A stretch of 64,000 bases of DNA from Balneolaceae bacterium UBA7797 (GCA_002480645.1 DLCN01000006.1:1-64000); one strand, 5' to 3'; shown: positions 46,975-56,052, counted from the stretch's first letter. Numbers and translations are program-made. The notes: generated by a model not told the origin, from the sequence alone.

Positions 46975-47364
46975 CTACTCTCCGGGTAAAATTCTAACGG
47001 TTGCCGCTTTTGCCCGGCTTCTGATCATTGAATTCAGATATGGACTACTACTGTACTTTTTGCGGTAGGCTTCATCAATCTTTTCGTTCAATTTATGGTC
47101 TGAAATTAGCTCAAACCGAACTTTCTTTTTCATACCGGCCGCTTCAATTTTACCGGCTTTTTGTTCTTTTGCAGACTGATACCAGCGGGAGGATATTCCG
47201 TTGTAGGCCCTCACAAACAGTTCGCCGTCTGTTTCTACGACCCATATCCAGGTTGGTGTGCCGAAAGTCTCACCATCAGCCCGATAAGGAGCAATGTGAA
47301 AGTCATCCTTTTCTGCTATTTGCTGTATTTCTTTATCGGTCAATGTGGTTGATAGATCGCTCAT
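46975..47364 (-). CDS. DUF2255 family protein
   Basis: Cytosolic protein of 129 residues with DUF2255 patterns: HIAPYRADGETFGTPTWIWVV, VRAYNGISSRWYQSA and RFELISDH. The fold is expected to be split-barrel-like (FMN-binding relatives), but no enzymatic role is known to me. It is separated from the upstream operon by a terminator hairpin at 47384-47418, so it probably has its own promoter. Confidence 0.82.
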   Translation of the reverse strand: MSDLSTTLTDKEIQQIAEKDDFHIAPYRADGETFGTPTWIWVVETDGELFVRAYNGISSRWYQSAKEQKAGKIEAAGMKKKVRFELISDHKLNEKIDEAYRKKYSSSPYLNSMIRSRAKAATVRILPGE

Positions 47365-47383
47365 AATAACCTCTTTTGTTCTA

Positions 47384-47418
47384 ATTAAAAGAGCCGCTGA
47401 GTAGTTTAAACTCAGCGG
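47384..47418 (-). terminator. Terminator of the AraC-linked cupin/ADH operon
   Basis: CCGCTGAGT (47394-47402) and ACTCAGCGG (47410-47418) form a perfect 9-bp stem; on the minus strand CTCTTTTAATT follows. It lies about 80 bases after the last stop (47499). Confidence 0.75.
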
Positions 47419-47498
47419 TCCGGGGATATATGAAATCCTTGCAAAACTTGTTGTTGAAAGGTAGTCGCAAGGATTGACAGGGAATCTCTGTCAGATGG

Positions 47499-47900
47499 TT
47501 AGTCTTCTTTAGAATACTGTTCGTCGGTTACATGCTCCATCCAGGTAACTACTTCTCCATCAACAGCTTCCTGAATGGCAATGTGACTCATTCCCTTGTT
47601 TGCAGAAGCGCCGTGCCAGTGTTTTTCATCAGGTTCAAAATATACGATATCTCCGGGTCGGACTTCTTCAATCGGGCCGCCTTCTTTCTGAACCCAACCT
47701 AAACCTGATTGAATAATCAGAGTTTGGCCGGCAGGGTGTGTATGCCACGCCGTTCGTGCACCCGGTGAAAAAGTCACCAGAGCTCCGGCACCTTTTGTTT
47801 TCTCTTCCTGTTGATATAATCCGTCAACTATTACCGATCCCGTGAACCAGTCTTCCGGTCCTTTCATGGATGGGATTTGTCCGTTTTTTGTGATTTTCAT
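47499..47900 (-). CDS. Cupin-domain protein (cytosolic)
   Basis: Single-domain cupin of 133 residues. Metal-binding histidines appear in AWHTHPAGQTLI (cupin motif 1) and in KHWHGAS (motif 2). It has no signal peptide. Its C-terminus (WMEHVTDEQY) matches that of the exported cupin at 50030 (WMEAVTDEQY), so the two are paralogues, one inside and one outside. It is the last gene of the operon, 20 bases after the aldo/keto reductase gene. Substrate unknown. Confidence 0.88.
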   Translation of the reverse strand: MKITKNGQIPSMKGPEDWFTGSVIVDGLYQQEEKTKGAGALVTFSPGARTAWHTHPAGQTLIIQSGLGWVQKEGGPIEEVRPGDIVYFEPDEKHWHGASANKGMSHIAIQEAVDGEVVTWMEHVTDEQYSKED

Positions 47901-47920
47901 AATCGTCAGTTCTCCTTATT

Positions 47921-48778
47921 TCACTTTGCAAATACCGGAAATTTACTTGCTTCGCCGTAATCTTCGATCTTATCTCTGTTTTTCAGAGTTTCCATATCTT
48001 CGTCAGAGATTTCGAAATCAACGGCTGCATTACTTTTCATGCGATCTTCATTGGTAGTTTTTGGAAGCGGAAGTAATCCTAATTGTAGACAGTAGCGGAT
48101 GGCTAACTGAGCTACAGAAACATTGTATTTAGCCGCCATTTCTTTTAAATCTTCCTCATCAAGCAAAGCACCATGACCGATCGGAGAATACGCTTCTACC
48201 ACGATGTCATTTTCTTTACAGAATTCGATCACTTCAAAGGGTGTATTACTGATGTGAGCGAGAATCTGATTAACCATTGGCTTGATTTTGCAATTGTCTA
48301 TGATGTTTTTCAGATCTTCAATTTCGAAGTTAGAGACCCCGATCGCTTTCAGTTTTCCGGCTTCATAGGCTTCTTCCAAGGCTTTCCATGCTTCCAGGTT
48401 TCCTTCGAAGTATCGTTCGTCTTCCAAAAAATTTTGCCATGGTTTTGGGCTGTGAATGATCATCAGGTCGATGTATTCCAATCCCATTTTTTCGAGTGAT
48501 TCATCAATAGATTTAACGGCTTCATCATACGATTTGATTTCAGCAGCCAACTTGGTGGTAATGAAGATCTCATCACGAGCTACACCACTGTTTTTGATAG
48601 CTTCGCCCATCTCTTTCTCATTTTGATAAGCCTGAGCTGAGTCGATATGACGGTAACCGGCTTCTACCGATTTCTTAACGATGTTGATGGCTTCATCCCC
48701 ATTACTAAACCAGGTTCCCAGTCCGATCTTTGGTATTTCTACTCCGTTTGATAGTGAATATGTTTCCTGTAAAATCAT
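47921..48778 (-). CDS. Aldo/keto reductase
   Basis: NAD(P)H-dependent carbonyl reductase with a TIM barrel, 285 residues from the preferred start. The AKR signatures are GYRHIDSAQAYQNE (catalytic Asp and Tyr), TTKL (Lys) and IIHSPKPW (His), then GKLKAIGVSNF and the cofactor motif LPKTTNEDRMKSN. The longer frame reaches 48877 but would run into the upstream dehydrogenase gene; the ATG at 48778 gives the family's normal MILQETYSLSNG opening. It resembles the DkgA group (2,5-diketo-gluconate and aldehyde reductases). Confidence 0.93.
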   Translation of the reverse strand: MILQETYSLSNGVEIPKIGLGTWFSNGDEAINIVKKSVEAGYRHIDSAQAYQNEKEMGEAIKNSGVARDEIFITTKLAAEIKSYDEAVKSIDESLEKMGLEYIDLMIIHSPKPWQNFLEDERYFEGNLEAWKALEEAYEAGKLKAIGVSNFEIEDLKNIIDNCKIKPMVNQILAHISNTPFEVIEFCKENDIVVEAYSPIGHGALLDEEDLKEMAAKYNVSVAQLAIRYCLQLGLLPLPKTTNEDRMKSNAAVDFEISDEDMETLKNRDKIEDYGEASKFPVFAK

Positions 48779-48810
48779 TTTCTCTTTTGTTTTATTTGTA
48801 ATTAAAATTC

Positions 48811-50019
48811 TTAACCAAATGTGGCAGCATCGATCACATATCGGTATCTCGCTTTTTTGTCTTCCACATCTTTCCATGCCTGATTTATCTGATCGGCATT
48901 TATAATTTGGATTTCGGGACGTATCCCATTGTCTGCACAGTAATGCACTACTTCTTGTGTTTCCGGAATTCCACCAATCAGTGAAGCATTAAAATTCACT
49001 CGTGATGATGCTAATGCAATGTTATTCATATTGAGGGAGAAACCTTCCGGCATACCCACATAGGTAAACGTACCATATGGCTTCACGCATGATATGTAAG
49101 GGGCAGAATTAAATTCATACGGAATGGTACAGATCATATAGTCGAGTAATTGACGGTAACCAACCAGATTACTCTGCTTGTCATCTACCACAATAACTTC
49201 TTTAACACCCCATTTTTCAATGTCTTTAACTTTGTCAGCTGTAGTGGTAAATGCATATACCTCTGCACCTTTAGACACCGCCAGTTTAACGGCAAGGTGA
49301 CCTAAGCCTCCAATTCCCGCTACTCCTACTTTATCACCAATGTTAAAATCCGCTGTTATAAGTGGGGAATACGTGGTGATTCCGGCACACAGCAAAGGAG
49401 CTGCTTCCTCAAAACTGATATGTTCCGGAATATGAACGGCAAAATGGTCGCGAACAACAATTTTATCGGAATACCCACCTTGAGTAATTCCGGTTGGTGA
49501 TTCTTCAGACGGATAACCGTATGTGAAAAGAGTTTCACCTCGTTCGCAATAATGTTCGTCGCCATGTTTACAGCTATCACATTCCATGCAACTGTCAACC
49601 ATACAGCCAACACCGGCACGGTCACCCACTTTAAATTTAGTTACGTTTTTACCAACTGCGGTTACAATTCCTACGATTTCATGTCCCGGAACCTGAGGAT
49701 ATTGTTGCGGCCCCCAGTGTCCCTTCATTTGGTGAATATCAGAATGACAAATGCTGGCAAATTTCACATCAATCAGAACATCATCATCCCCCACAGGTCG
49801 TCTTTCAAATTCCCATGGCGACAACACTCCAGAAGTATCCTTCGCTGCATATCCTTTTGTCTTGATGTTTGTTTTTGCTATTCCGTTCAGATCTGAACTT
49901 GTTTCAGCAAATAATTGGAAAGGTGCTGCCAGTGATAATCCGGCACCTGCAAGAGCAGAACGTTGCAAAAACTGTTTTCTGCTCTGTGTCGATTTTTGAT
50001 GATGTTTATCCTCTTTCAT
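48811..50019 (-). CDS. Zinc alcohol dehydrogenase with Tat-like signal
   Basis: Medium-chain dehydrogenase of the cinnamyl-alcohol/YahK group, 402 residues. Catalytic zinc ligands are Cys91 (SICHSDIH), His113-Glu114 (PGHE) and a later Cys (LLCAGIT). The structural zinc is held by Cys144, 147, 150 and 158. The Rossmann motif is GIGGLGHLAV. Unusually it begins with a twin-arginine-like leader: SRKQFLQ at residues 13-19 followed by SALAGAGLSLAAPFQLFA, about 40 residues longer than normal. Tat export of a folded zinc enzyme is plausible; RK instead of RR is a known weaker variant. Eleven bases after the exported cupin. Confidence 0.88.
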   Translation of the reverse strand: MKEDKHHQKSTQSRKQFLQRSALAGAGLSLAAPFQLFAETSSDLNGIAKTNIKTKGYAAKDTSGVLSPWEFERRPVGDDDVLIDVKFASICHSDIHQMKGHWGPQQYPQVPGHEIVGIVTAVGKNVTKFKVGDRAGVGCMVDSCMECDSCKHGDEHYCERGETLFTYGYPSEESPTGITQGGYSDKIVVRDHFAVHIPEHISFEEAAPLLCAGITTYSPLITADFNIGDKVGVAGIGGLGHLAVKLAVSKGAEVYAFTTTADKVKDIEKWGVKEVIVVDDKQSNLVGYRQLLDYMICTIPYEFNSAPYISCVKPYGTFTYVGMPEGFSLNMNNIALASSRVNFNASLIGGIPETQEVVHYCADNGIRPEIQIINADQINQAWKDVEDKKARYRYVIDAATFG

Positions 50020-50029
50020 AATCGTTTTT

Positions 50030-50524
50030 TTATTGGTTTGCCTGATCGTATTGTTCGTCGGTTACGGCTTCCATCCATTCCACCACCCCTTTTTCGATAT
50101 TCGGAATGATGTACATTTGCTGAAGCCCGGTATCATGACTCGCACCGTGCCAGTGTTTCGCATTTGGCGGACATTTTACTACATCGCCCTTTCTCATCAC
50201 CTGAATGGGTTCACCTTCTATCTGATGGTATCCCACCCCTGCAGTGATGATCAGAATTTGTCCGGCAGGATGTGAGTGCCAGTTACTTCTTGCTCCGGCT
50301 TCGAAATAGACATTACCAACTAAAGTCGTATAGGTTGAATCCATACCAACCAACCCGGTATTGTAGGCATTACCGGTAAAGAACTGCGCTGGACCTTTGG
50401 TGCCTTTCGGGAAAATTCCTTCTGAAACATTCACTGATGCTTCATGCTTATTCTGAGCCTTACTTATCTGAGTTGATAGCGACAGTACCAGAGCGGCACT
50501 GATAAAAATTAGTAATCGTTTCAT
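50030..50524 (-). CDS. Exported cupin-domain protein
   Basis: Cupin of 164 residues with signal peptide ending SKAQ (residue 23). Metal histidines lie in NWHSHPAGQILI and AKHWHGAS. Ends WMEAVTDEQY like its cytosolic paralogue at 47499. It is the first structural gene after the AraC regulator, followed by the Tat-type dehydrogenase. Two cupins, one exported, with a dehydrogenase and a reductase suggest handling of a reactive carbonyl or sugar acid on both sides of the membrane. That is inference. Confidence 0.87.
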   Translation of the reverse strand: MKRLLIFISAALVLSLSTQISKAQNKHEASVNVSEGIFPKGTKGPAQFFTGNAYNTGLVGMDSTYTTLVGNVYFEAGARSNWHSHPAGQILIITAGVGYHQIEGEPIQVMRKGDVVKCPPNAKHWHGASHDTGLQQMYIIPNIEKGVVEWMEAVTDEQYDQANQ

Positions 50525-50585
50525 ACTCCCTCATTGTCTGGTTCAACAATAAGGTACTCAATCTCTCCTGCCTCGTACTAATACT

Positions 50586-50614
50586 ATTCAAACCATAACT
50601 TATACAATTCAAAC
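50586..50614. promoter_or_regulatory. Direct repeats, candidate AraC-type operator of the cupin operon
   Basis: ATTCAAAC occurs at 50586-50593 and again at 50607-50614, exactly 21 bases (two helical turns) apart, as expected for AraC-family sites. Between them AACTTATACAA (50597-50607) is identical to a word at 51506-51516 in front of the AraC gene itself. The second copy overlaps the AraC stop codon. Confidence 0.5.
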
Positions 50615-51484
50615 TTTTTCACGAAAAGCGGACGGTGTTGAATTGGTTTGTTTCCTGAAGAAGTTGTTAAAGTAGGTGGGATATTCGAATCCCAATGAAT
50701 AAGCGATTTCTGAAATATTCCAATCTGTATGTTGAAGAAGAGCTTTAGCTTCGTTAGCAATCCGTTCACTGATATGATCGGAAGTAGACCTACCCGTTAT
50801 CTCTTTTACGGACCGGTTGAGATAATTGGTGTGTATATTGAGATTAGCAGCGAAATCACCGGCAGTTTTCAGCTGAAGTGGAGTGTCCTTTTTTTCGATA
50901 GGAAACTGTCGTTCAAGCAATTCCAGAAACACTCTTGTGATACGGGAAGCTGCGTTGTTGTGCGTATCAAAATTTTCGGAAGGTTGCAACTTTAACGCCT
51001 CATGAAGCAAGGTATTGATGTGATTTCTGATCAGTTCATCTTTATAGATATAATCAGAATCCTGCTCTTCGATCATGCGCTGAAAAATGGAATTCAGGTA
51101 TTCCCTCTGTTCCTGAGATACTTTGAGAAGCGGAGTTCCTCCTATTTTAAATAAAGGAGATTTCAACAGGCTTTCAGAACGATCGGAATGCTGAAAAAAC
51201 TCCTCAGAAAATAAGCAGGTATATCCCACGTATCGGGTTGATTTTGTCTCCCATGAGTATGGGATATTTGGATTTCCAAGAAACAGAACGGTGTCATCTG
51301 CCTCGAAACTGCGGTCGGCATAGTGGATTACACTTTTGCCGGTAGTCAGGCAAATTTTGTAGAAATCTTTACGGCTGTAAGTGCGTGTGGATTCACTGTC
51401 ATCTTCAATGCGAAACACATTGAAACCCTTCAGTTTTAATTCCTGATTGAACTCCGATACTATTCGTTTTACTTGTGTTTCCAT
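50609..51484 (-). CDS. AraC-family transcription regulator
   Basis: Activator-type regulator of 291 residues. An N-terminal cupin-like sensor domain (about 1-165) is followed by two C-terminal helix-turn-helices (TAGDFAANLNIHTNYLNRSVKEITG and NISEIAYSLGFEYPTYFNNFFRKQ). It lies directly upstream of the cupin/dehydrogenase/reductase/cupin operon in the same orientation. This arrangement mirrors E. coli yqhC with yqhD and dkgA, which respond to aldehydes; the parallel is from gene families, not from measured function here. Confidence 0.92.
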   Translation of the reverse strand: METQVKRIVSEFNQELKLKGFNVFRIEDDSESTRTYSRKDFYKICLTTGKSVIHYADRSFEADDTVLFLGNPNIPYSWETKSTRYVGYTCLFSEEFFQHSDRSESLLKSPLFKIGGTPLLKVSQEQREYLNSIFQRMIEEQDSDYIYKDELIRNHINTLLHEALKLQPSENFDTHNNAASRITRVFLELLERQFPIEKKDTPLQLKTAGDFAANLNIHTNYLNRSVKEITGRSTSDHISERIANEAKALLQHTDWNISEIAYSLGFEYPTYFNNFFRKQTNSTPSAFREKV

Positions 51485-51487
51485 AGT

Positions 51488-51513
51488 TATAAGTTAATAA
51501 ATTCAAACTTATA
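51488..51513. promoter_or_regulatory. Inverted repeat upstream of the AraC gene
   Basis: TATAAGTT (51488-51495) and AACTTATA (51506-51513) are perfect 8-base arms with a 10-base spacer, immediately upstream of the AraC start. The right arm continues as AACTTATACAA, the word shared with the cupin promoter. Probable autoregulatory site. Confidence 0.45.
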
Positions 51514-51523
51514 CAACATTATT

Positions 51524-51556
51524 AAAAAAATGCAGATCCCGTGTTGAAATCTGCAT
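51524..51556 (-). terminator. Terminator of the GH78-like gene
   Basis: ATGCAGAT (51530-51537) pairs with ATCTGCAT (51549-51556). On the minus strand a T6-7 run follows the stem; a T-rich stretch on the other side makes it potentially bidirectional. Confidence 0.8.
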
Positions 51557-51586
51557 CTTCTTTTTTGAAAACACCTGGTTGTGCAA

Positions 51587-53977
51587 TCAGATCCGGAAAT
51601 TCTGAATACCTGAAGTCAATTCAATCTGTCTCCCTTGCCATTCAAATATTCCACGTAGTCCGGATGGTAATGTGATCGTAGCTTCCACTCCTGTTTCCCC
51701 AACCCTTTCTAATTTAACGGTGATGATACCATTCTGATGGGGCATAGTACCTTCTGCAAACTCAAGTTCTCCAAGTTGTGGCCGGATGAGTACCGTTTTA
51801 AAACCCGGTTCATTAGGGCGGATTCCAAGTACGGTTGCCAGCAATCCGTAATTTGGATGAGCACTCCAGGCATGGGAATCAGATCGCGTAGGTTCGGGCT
51901 CTTCAGGGGTGGTCGTTAAACCCATTGCCAGCATGTTCTTCCAGGGTCCCAGTCTGTCGATATACTGATCGGCTAACCCGGCTTCATATAATGCTTCAAA
52001 CACATAAAATCCGTAGTAATAGGTTGCCTGTGTGATGGTGGTATCGGCCAGTATTCGTTCTAACAATACTTCCTTTTCCTGTTTGATGGTATTGGTTAAA
52101 ATGGCCATAGTATTCGTATGCTGGCTATATTCATCAGATTCCAAAGCATCTTTGAACATTTGACGGTCCTGATTCCAGGCCAGCTTTTTAACTGAACGGC
52201 TGATCTGTTCAGCCAGTTCCCGGTAATGCTCAGCATTCAATTCATTTCCCAGATCAGCCTCCAGTTCGGCGGCTCGTTGCAGTGCATACACAAATTGCAA
52301 GGAAATCATCACCGAATGACCATCTTTGGCTGAAGGTGGTCGGCCCAATTCCCACCCCGGAGCCCAGTCGATATACGGCCACCAATCGATCGGGCCCGTT
52401 AATCCGGTTTCATCAACTTTTTCTTCGAACCAATTCAGAACCGCTCTTATTCCGGGCAACATCGAAGCTACGAATGAATCATCCTCCCTATACATCCAAT
52501 AATCATGGACCATGGATACCCAGATAAGCGAAAAAGTAGGAATATACTGTGGTAACTCTGATGGATAACGACTTGCTGTGATGCCTTCAGGAATTCTGGA
52601 ATCATTGAAATGAGAGATCGCCTGACGAACCAGCCGGTCATCATCACTCATGTGCAAAGTGATCAAAGCCTGAATGCGGGTATCACCGATATACTGAAGC
52701 TGTTCGTAATACGGTGTATCGAAATAGGTTTCCCAGGCGCACACTCTGGCTCCGCGCCAGTTCATTTCCCACATATCAGCGATCCAGCCGGCATCGCTAT
52801 CAAATGAGGCCTTTAATTCAAACGGATATCCGGTGAATATTCCATGCAGATCATGGATTACAAGATCTTCGATGCCTGTTTGTACCTCTACCTGTACAAA
52901 CCGATACGTTCTGAACCATAAAGTTTGATAGGTTCTGAATACCCCCCCTCCGGGAAGGATCACATCCTGCAGACCTTTTATACTTTTACCTTCGATCTCA
53001 TTTCTGTTCCCCTTAAATCCTGTAGAGTCCTTCAGAGATTCGGCATAAGTAAAGGTAATTTTACTTCCCCGGCCTTTACTCAATGTTATGACCGGATAGG
53101 CATTGGTGAGATAAGATTGATCAATGAGTATCGTCGCCGATGTATTCGCGGGAATTAGCAGATCTCCTGAAGCTTTCAGAAATTCATTATTTGTGGTTAT
53201 TCCCTCCGATCTTCGCACTGTGGAAAAGCGGATCTCCCGTTCTTCCATTTGCGGGATCGTTCTTGGAACCAGCTGCCATTTATTCCCTTCTCCTGTTGGT
53301 CGGTCTCCCCGAACTCCAAAGATATCCGCCCCCCATCCTTCATTAGTATCCGGTTGCTGCCAATGCGCATCCCTATAGTCTACATCTTTCCATCCCCACG
53401 GATATATACTGCCATCGATCATTTCACCGGGCGGGGAAACGTAATATCCATCAACCTGTCCCCATTCGACCGGATCTGGTTGGTAGGCAGCATTTGAAAA
53501 TACTTTCCAGCTTTTATCAGAATTCACATACCGGGCTTCCGTTTCACTATTTCCCTGTAGAAGAAATGCCGTTCGGTAACTGAATTGTGCGGCCGGTTTA
53601 TGTACCCCCCAGTTCCATACAACAGCAGCAAGCACATTCTCTTTTTTCAGATATGGGGCAAGATCGACGGTTTCGTAACGCCAATGCATCAGATCCGAGC
53701 GTTGGGGTCCTGTTGAAACCGACACCTCATTAATATATAACCGGTACCGGTTATCCGCAGAGATGTGAATAATAAATTCATCCGGGATCTCATCAAGAGT
53801 AAATACCTTACGAAAGTGATAAACTCCGTATTCCTGACCCGATATGTCCGGCGGAAACAGCCAATAGGCAGCCGGAGCATCCTCAAAAACGGTTGGTACT
53901 GATTGTTGTGCATGCGCATTGGTGAGATAGCCTGAGCTAAATAAAATTAAGAATACCCCCCACTTAAAGATCTTCAT
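51587..53977 (-). CDS. GH78-type rhamnosidase-like enzyme, secreted
   Basis: Exported enzyme of 796 residues; the signal peptide ends AHAQ (residue 24). Domains: N-terminal beta-sandwich (about 35-170, IHISADNRYRLYINEVSVSTGP), a second sandwich (about 260-390), and an (alpha/alpha)6 barrel from about 400. The GH78 acid region reads FDTPYYEQLQYIGDTR, a shortened version of the usual DxxxRxE motif, and the later catalytic region is TRSDSHAWSAHPNYGLL. It is smaller and diverged from the rhamnosidase at 3853, so it may accept another sugar. It stands alone between terminators. Confidence 0.82.
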   Translation of the reverse strand: MKIFKWGVFLILFSSGYLTNAHAQQSVPTVFEDAPAAYWLFPPDISGQEYGVYHFRKVFTLDEIPDEFIIHISADNRYRLYINEVSVSTGPQRSDLMHWRYETVDLAPYLKKENVLAAVVWNWGVHKPAAQFSYRTAFLLQGNSETEARYVNSDKSWKVFSNAAYQPDPVEWGQVDGYYVSPPGEMIDGSIYPWGWKDVDYRDAHWQQPDTNEGWGADIFGVRGDRPTGEGNKWQLVPRTIPQMEEREIRFSTVRRSEGITTNNEFLKASGDLLIPANTSATILIDQSYLTNAYPVITLSKGRGSKITFTYAESLKDSTGFKGNRNEIEGKSIKGLQDVILPGGGVFRTYQTLWFRTYRFVQVEVQTGIEDLVIHDLHGIFTGYPFELKASFDSDAGWIADMWEMNWRGARVCAWETYFDTPYYEQLQYIGDTRIQALITLHMSDDDRLVRQAISHFNDSRIPEGITASRYPSELPQYIPTFSLIWVSMVHDYWMYREDDSFVASMLPGIRAVLNWFEEKVDETGLTGPIDWWPYIDWAPGWELGRPPSAKDGHSVMISLQFVYALQRAAELEADLGNELNAEHYRELAEQISRSVKKLAWNQDRQMFKDALESDEYSQHTNTMAILTNTIKQEKEVLLERILADTTITQATYYYGFYVFEALYEAGLADQYIDRLGPWKNMLAMGLTTTPEEPEPTRSDSHAWSAHPNYGLLATVLGIRPNEPGFKTVLIRPQLGELEFAEGTMPHQNGIITVKLERVGETGVEATITLPSGLRGIFEWQGRQIELTSGIQNFRI

Positions 53978-54098
53978 AAGCTATCTCCGGTTTTTTGCAG
54001 AAAGTACGGGGATAATGAAGAAATTTGAAATGGTTGTAAGTGCACATTCTGAGAGATTTTCCAGACATGCTGAACAGCACAGAATCCAACCCGGGAAT

Positions 54099-54230
54099 TC
54101 AATCGTCTAGTTCGATCGTCGAAGCTGATTTTTTCTTATCAATTGCCTGTTCAGCCATTTTTGTAAACAACAGATAGTGCAATAAAGCTACGATCGCAAT
54201 AATTACCAGCACAATGATTAAATGTAACAT
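54099..54230 (-). CDS. 43-residue single-span membrane protein
   Basis: Short gene inside the otherwise empty 53978-54318 gap. It encodes MLHLIIVLVIIAIVALLHYL, a single hydrophobic helix, then a charged tail (KKKSASTIELDD). AAGGGCGGG precedes the ATG as a possible ribosome site. The clean membrane-span/charged-tail division argues against chance, but I know no homologue. Single-span small proteins of this kind often bind a larger membrane protein; which one is not evident. The flanking bases 53978-54098 and 54231-54318 show nothing else. Confidence 0.5.
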   Translation of the reverse strand: MLHLIIVLVIIAIVALLHYLLFTKMAEQAIDKKKSASTIELDD

Positions 54231-54318
54231 GATCCCGCCCTTATTTAAATATTCATAACTTCAATATTAAAAGCACTTGATATGAAGCTAATATGAACAA
54301 TCAATTATTCTCCGGTAG

Positions 54319-56052
54319 TTACCGATTAGTTGCCGCCGTAATATATTCTATGATAGGTATATCGATACCGAAATTAATGAATCCGTTTTCCCTGGATAAT
54401 TCATTATTAACGATGGGGACAGAATATCCTATACCGGCAGATAGTCCGTTATAAAAAGTGACGCCCAGACCGCTGCCAAACAGAGTATAACTGAACGACT
54501 CCTCCGATTTCAGATCAACCAGATTATAGAGCAATCCTGAGCCGAATAATACCACATGAAGATCACTCACCAGCGGCTCTTTCTGTGGACGATACCAGTA
54601 ATACTGTTGCCCGTAATACCGGTAGTTTTCACCCGGCGAAAAAGACCGCGTGTATTTCCAGTTCCAGATCTTCCACTTAATACCGATCTTTTCGCTGGCA
54701 AAATAAATGTTATCCAGCGAACCGGTTTGACCGTCTGCAGGTAACAAGGAGTTATCGTCGGTAAACACCCCGTAATTGGTTCCGATGGTTACATAAGGAG
54801 TTACATATTTGGTTATACCTCTCCTGCCTGCAGAAGAAAACGTATCATCCATCTGAGCGATCAGCGACTCAAAATCTATGTACAAATATCCGTACTTACC
54901 GTTGCCTTGAGCGGCTCCCACCAATCGTCCGGCATCGTCATTATATTCAAGAAAAGTATTTTCCAGTACTAATTCGATGACCGTGGCCACTACATCACTC
55001 GGATAATGATTCCGAGAGACATCAATAAACCTGAACAGCACATGTTTAAGTCCCTGAAACTGTTGTTGTGTCAGGGAAAAGTCACTCAGGTCTGATTTTG
55101 AAAGGCCGATGTAGAACCTATAAAGATCTCTGAAATCCTTGAAATACACATGTTGGTTTAGTAACTCTGTCAGCTTATTGATGTAGCCTCGCTGTTCTTT
55201 GGTCATAATAGTGCCGTACTTCACCTTCATAGAATCCAGAGATTCTGAGATCTCCGAATCACTTAACTCGAAAAGTCCATTCTTCAGGTTTGTCAGATCC
55301 TGTTTAAAGGACATATCCTCTATTTTTCTGATCTCTTTAAAAAGCCCCTGCAGACCGGAGGCGAATTTAAGCAGTGGCTCAACCCGTTCTTTTACTTCCT
55401 GTTGTTTATTTAACAGAGCGATCTTCCCCGCAGAATCCGCCTTCTGATACTCCAGCTCAAACACATTATCCGATTCGTACCACCGTTTAAACTGTTGATC
55501 CGTAAAGGCATCATTCAGGCTGAAGAGTTCCTGATACACATCCGGGTTCTCCAATACAATTTTCAGACACAGATCGATCAGTACATTAAGATCTTCGATC
55601 CCTTCCGAATTCGTCCCGATCAGTCCGTTATCATAGGTTACGCCGGCTTTCTTTACCAATTCATCATCTGCATACAACGCCAGTCCGAATACAAAACCAA
55701 ACTCTGCCGTCTTCACAATAGCCTGTTTGGTCATGGCCGTCTTATTCTTTCCGCTTATGATAATATTCACCAGATCATACACATATTTAAAGGAGGTGAA
55801 ATTATTCAGTTTTTTCTGATAGCCTGCCTTATCTCTGGTAAATTCTTTGATGATGGTATTCTTCAGAACCCGGTCGCGCAGATCTTTTTGCTTTTCCTGA
55901 ATAATGGAAGAAAGCAACTCCGTGTCGATCGTACCTTTACTTACGGAGGGACTACTGCCCGTTATATTTAACTCCGGACTTTCCTGTGCAGAAACCGATT
56001 GTAATAATGCCCCGAAAATGAATAAAACAATACATACCCTGTACATAACCAA
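54319..56052 (-). CDS. Exported protein of unknown function, helical then beta
   Basis: I do not recognise this 577-residue protein. A signal peptide ends SVSAQ (residue about 22; the start may be Met3). Residues about 40-370 are alpha-helical and charged (SSIIQEKQKDLRDRVLKN, QQEVKERVEPLLKFASGLQGLFKEIRK). From about 375 there are aromatic beta stretches (YGYLYIDF, YVTPYVTIGTNYG, FGSGLGVTFYNGLSAGIGYSV) that look like part of an outer-membrane barrel. The two-part build suggests a membrane-anchored C-terminus with a periplasmic helical arm. It has no close operon partner except the 43-residue gene 88 bases downstream. Confidence 0.7.
   Translation of the reverse strand: MVMYRVCIVLFIFGALLQSVSAQESPELNITGSSPSVSKGTIDTELLSSIIQEKQKDLRDRVLKNTIIKEFTRDKAGYQKKLNNFTSFKYVYDLVNIIISGKNKTAMTKQAIVKTAEFGFVFGLALYADDELVKKAGVTYDNGLIGTNSEGIEDLNVLIDLCLKIVLENPDVYQELFSLNDAFTDQQFKRWYESDNVFELEYQKADSAGKIALLNKQQEVKERVEPLLKFASGLQGLFKEIRKIEDMSFKQDLTNLKNGLFELSDSEISESLDSMKVKYGTIMTKEQRGYINKLTELLNQHVYFKDFRDLYRFYIGLSKSDLSDFSLTQQQFQGLKHVLFRFIDVSRNHYPSDVVATVIELVLENTFLEYNDDAGRLVGAAQGNGKYGYLYIDFESLIAQMDDTFSSAGRRGITKYVTPYVTIGTNYGVFTDDNSLLPADGQTGSLDNIYFASEKIGIKWKIWNWKYTRSFSPGENYRYYGQQYYWYRPQKEPLVSDLHVVLFGSGLLYNLVDLKSEESFSYTLFGSGLGVTFYNGLSAGIGYSVPIVNNELSRENGFINFGIDIPIIEYITAATNR

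Noticed and set aside
47921..48877. Longer start for the aldo/keto reductase
   Set aside because: The extra 33 residues overlap the dehydrogenase gene in another frame and are cysteine-rich nonsense; the family start is at 48778.
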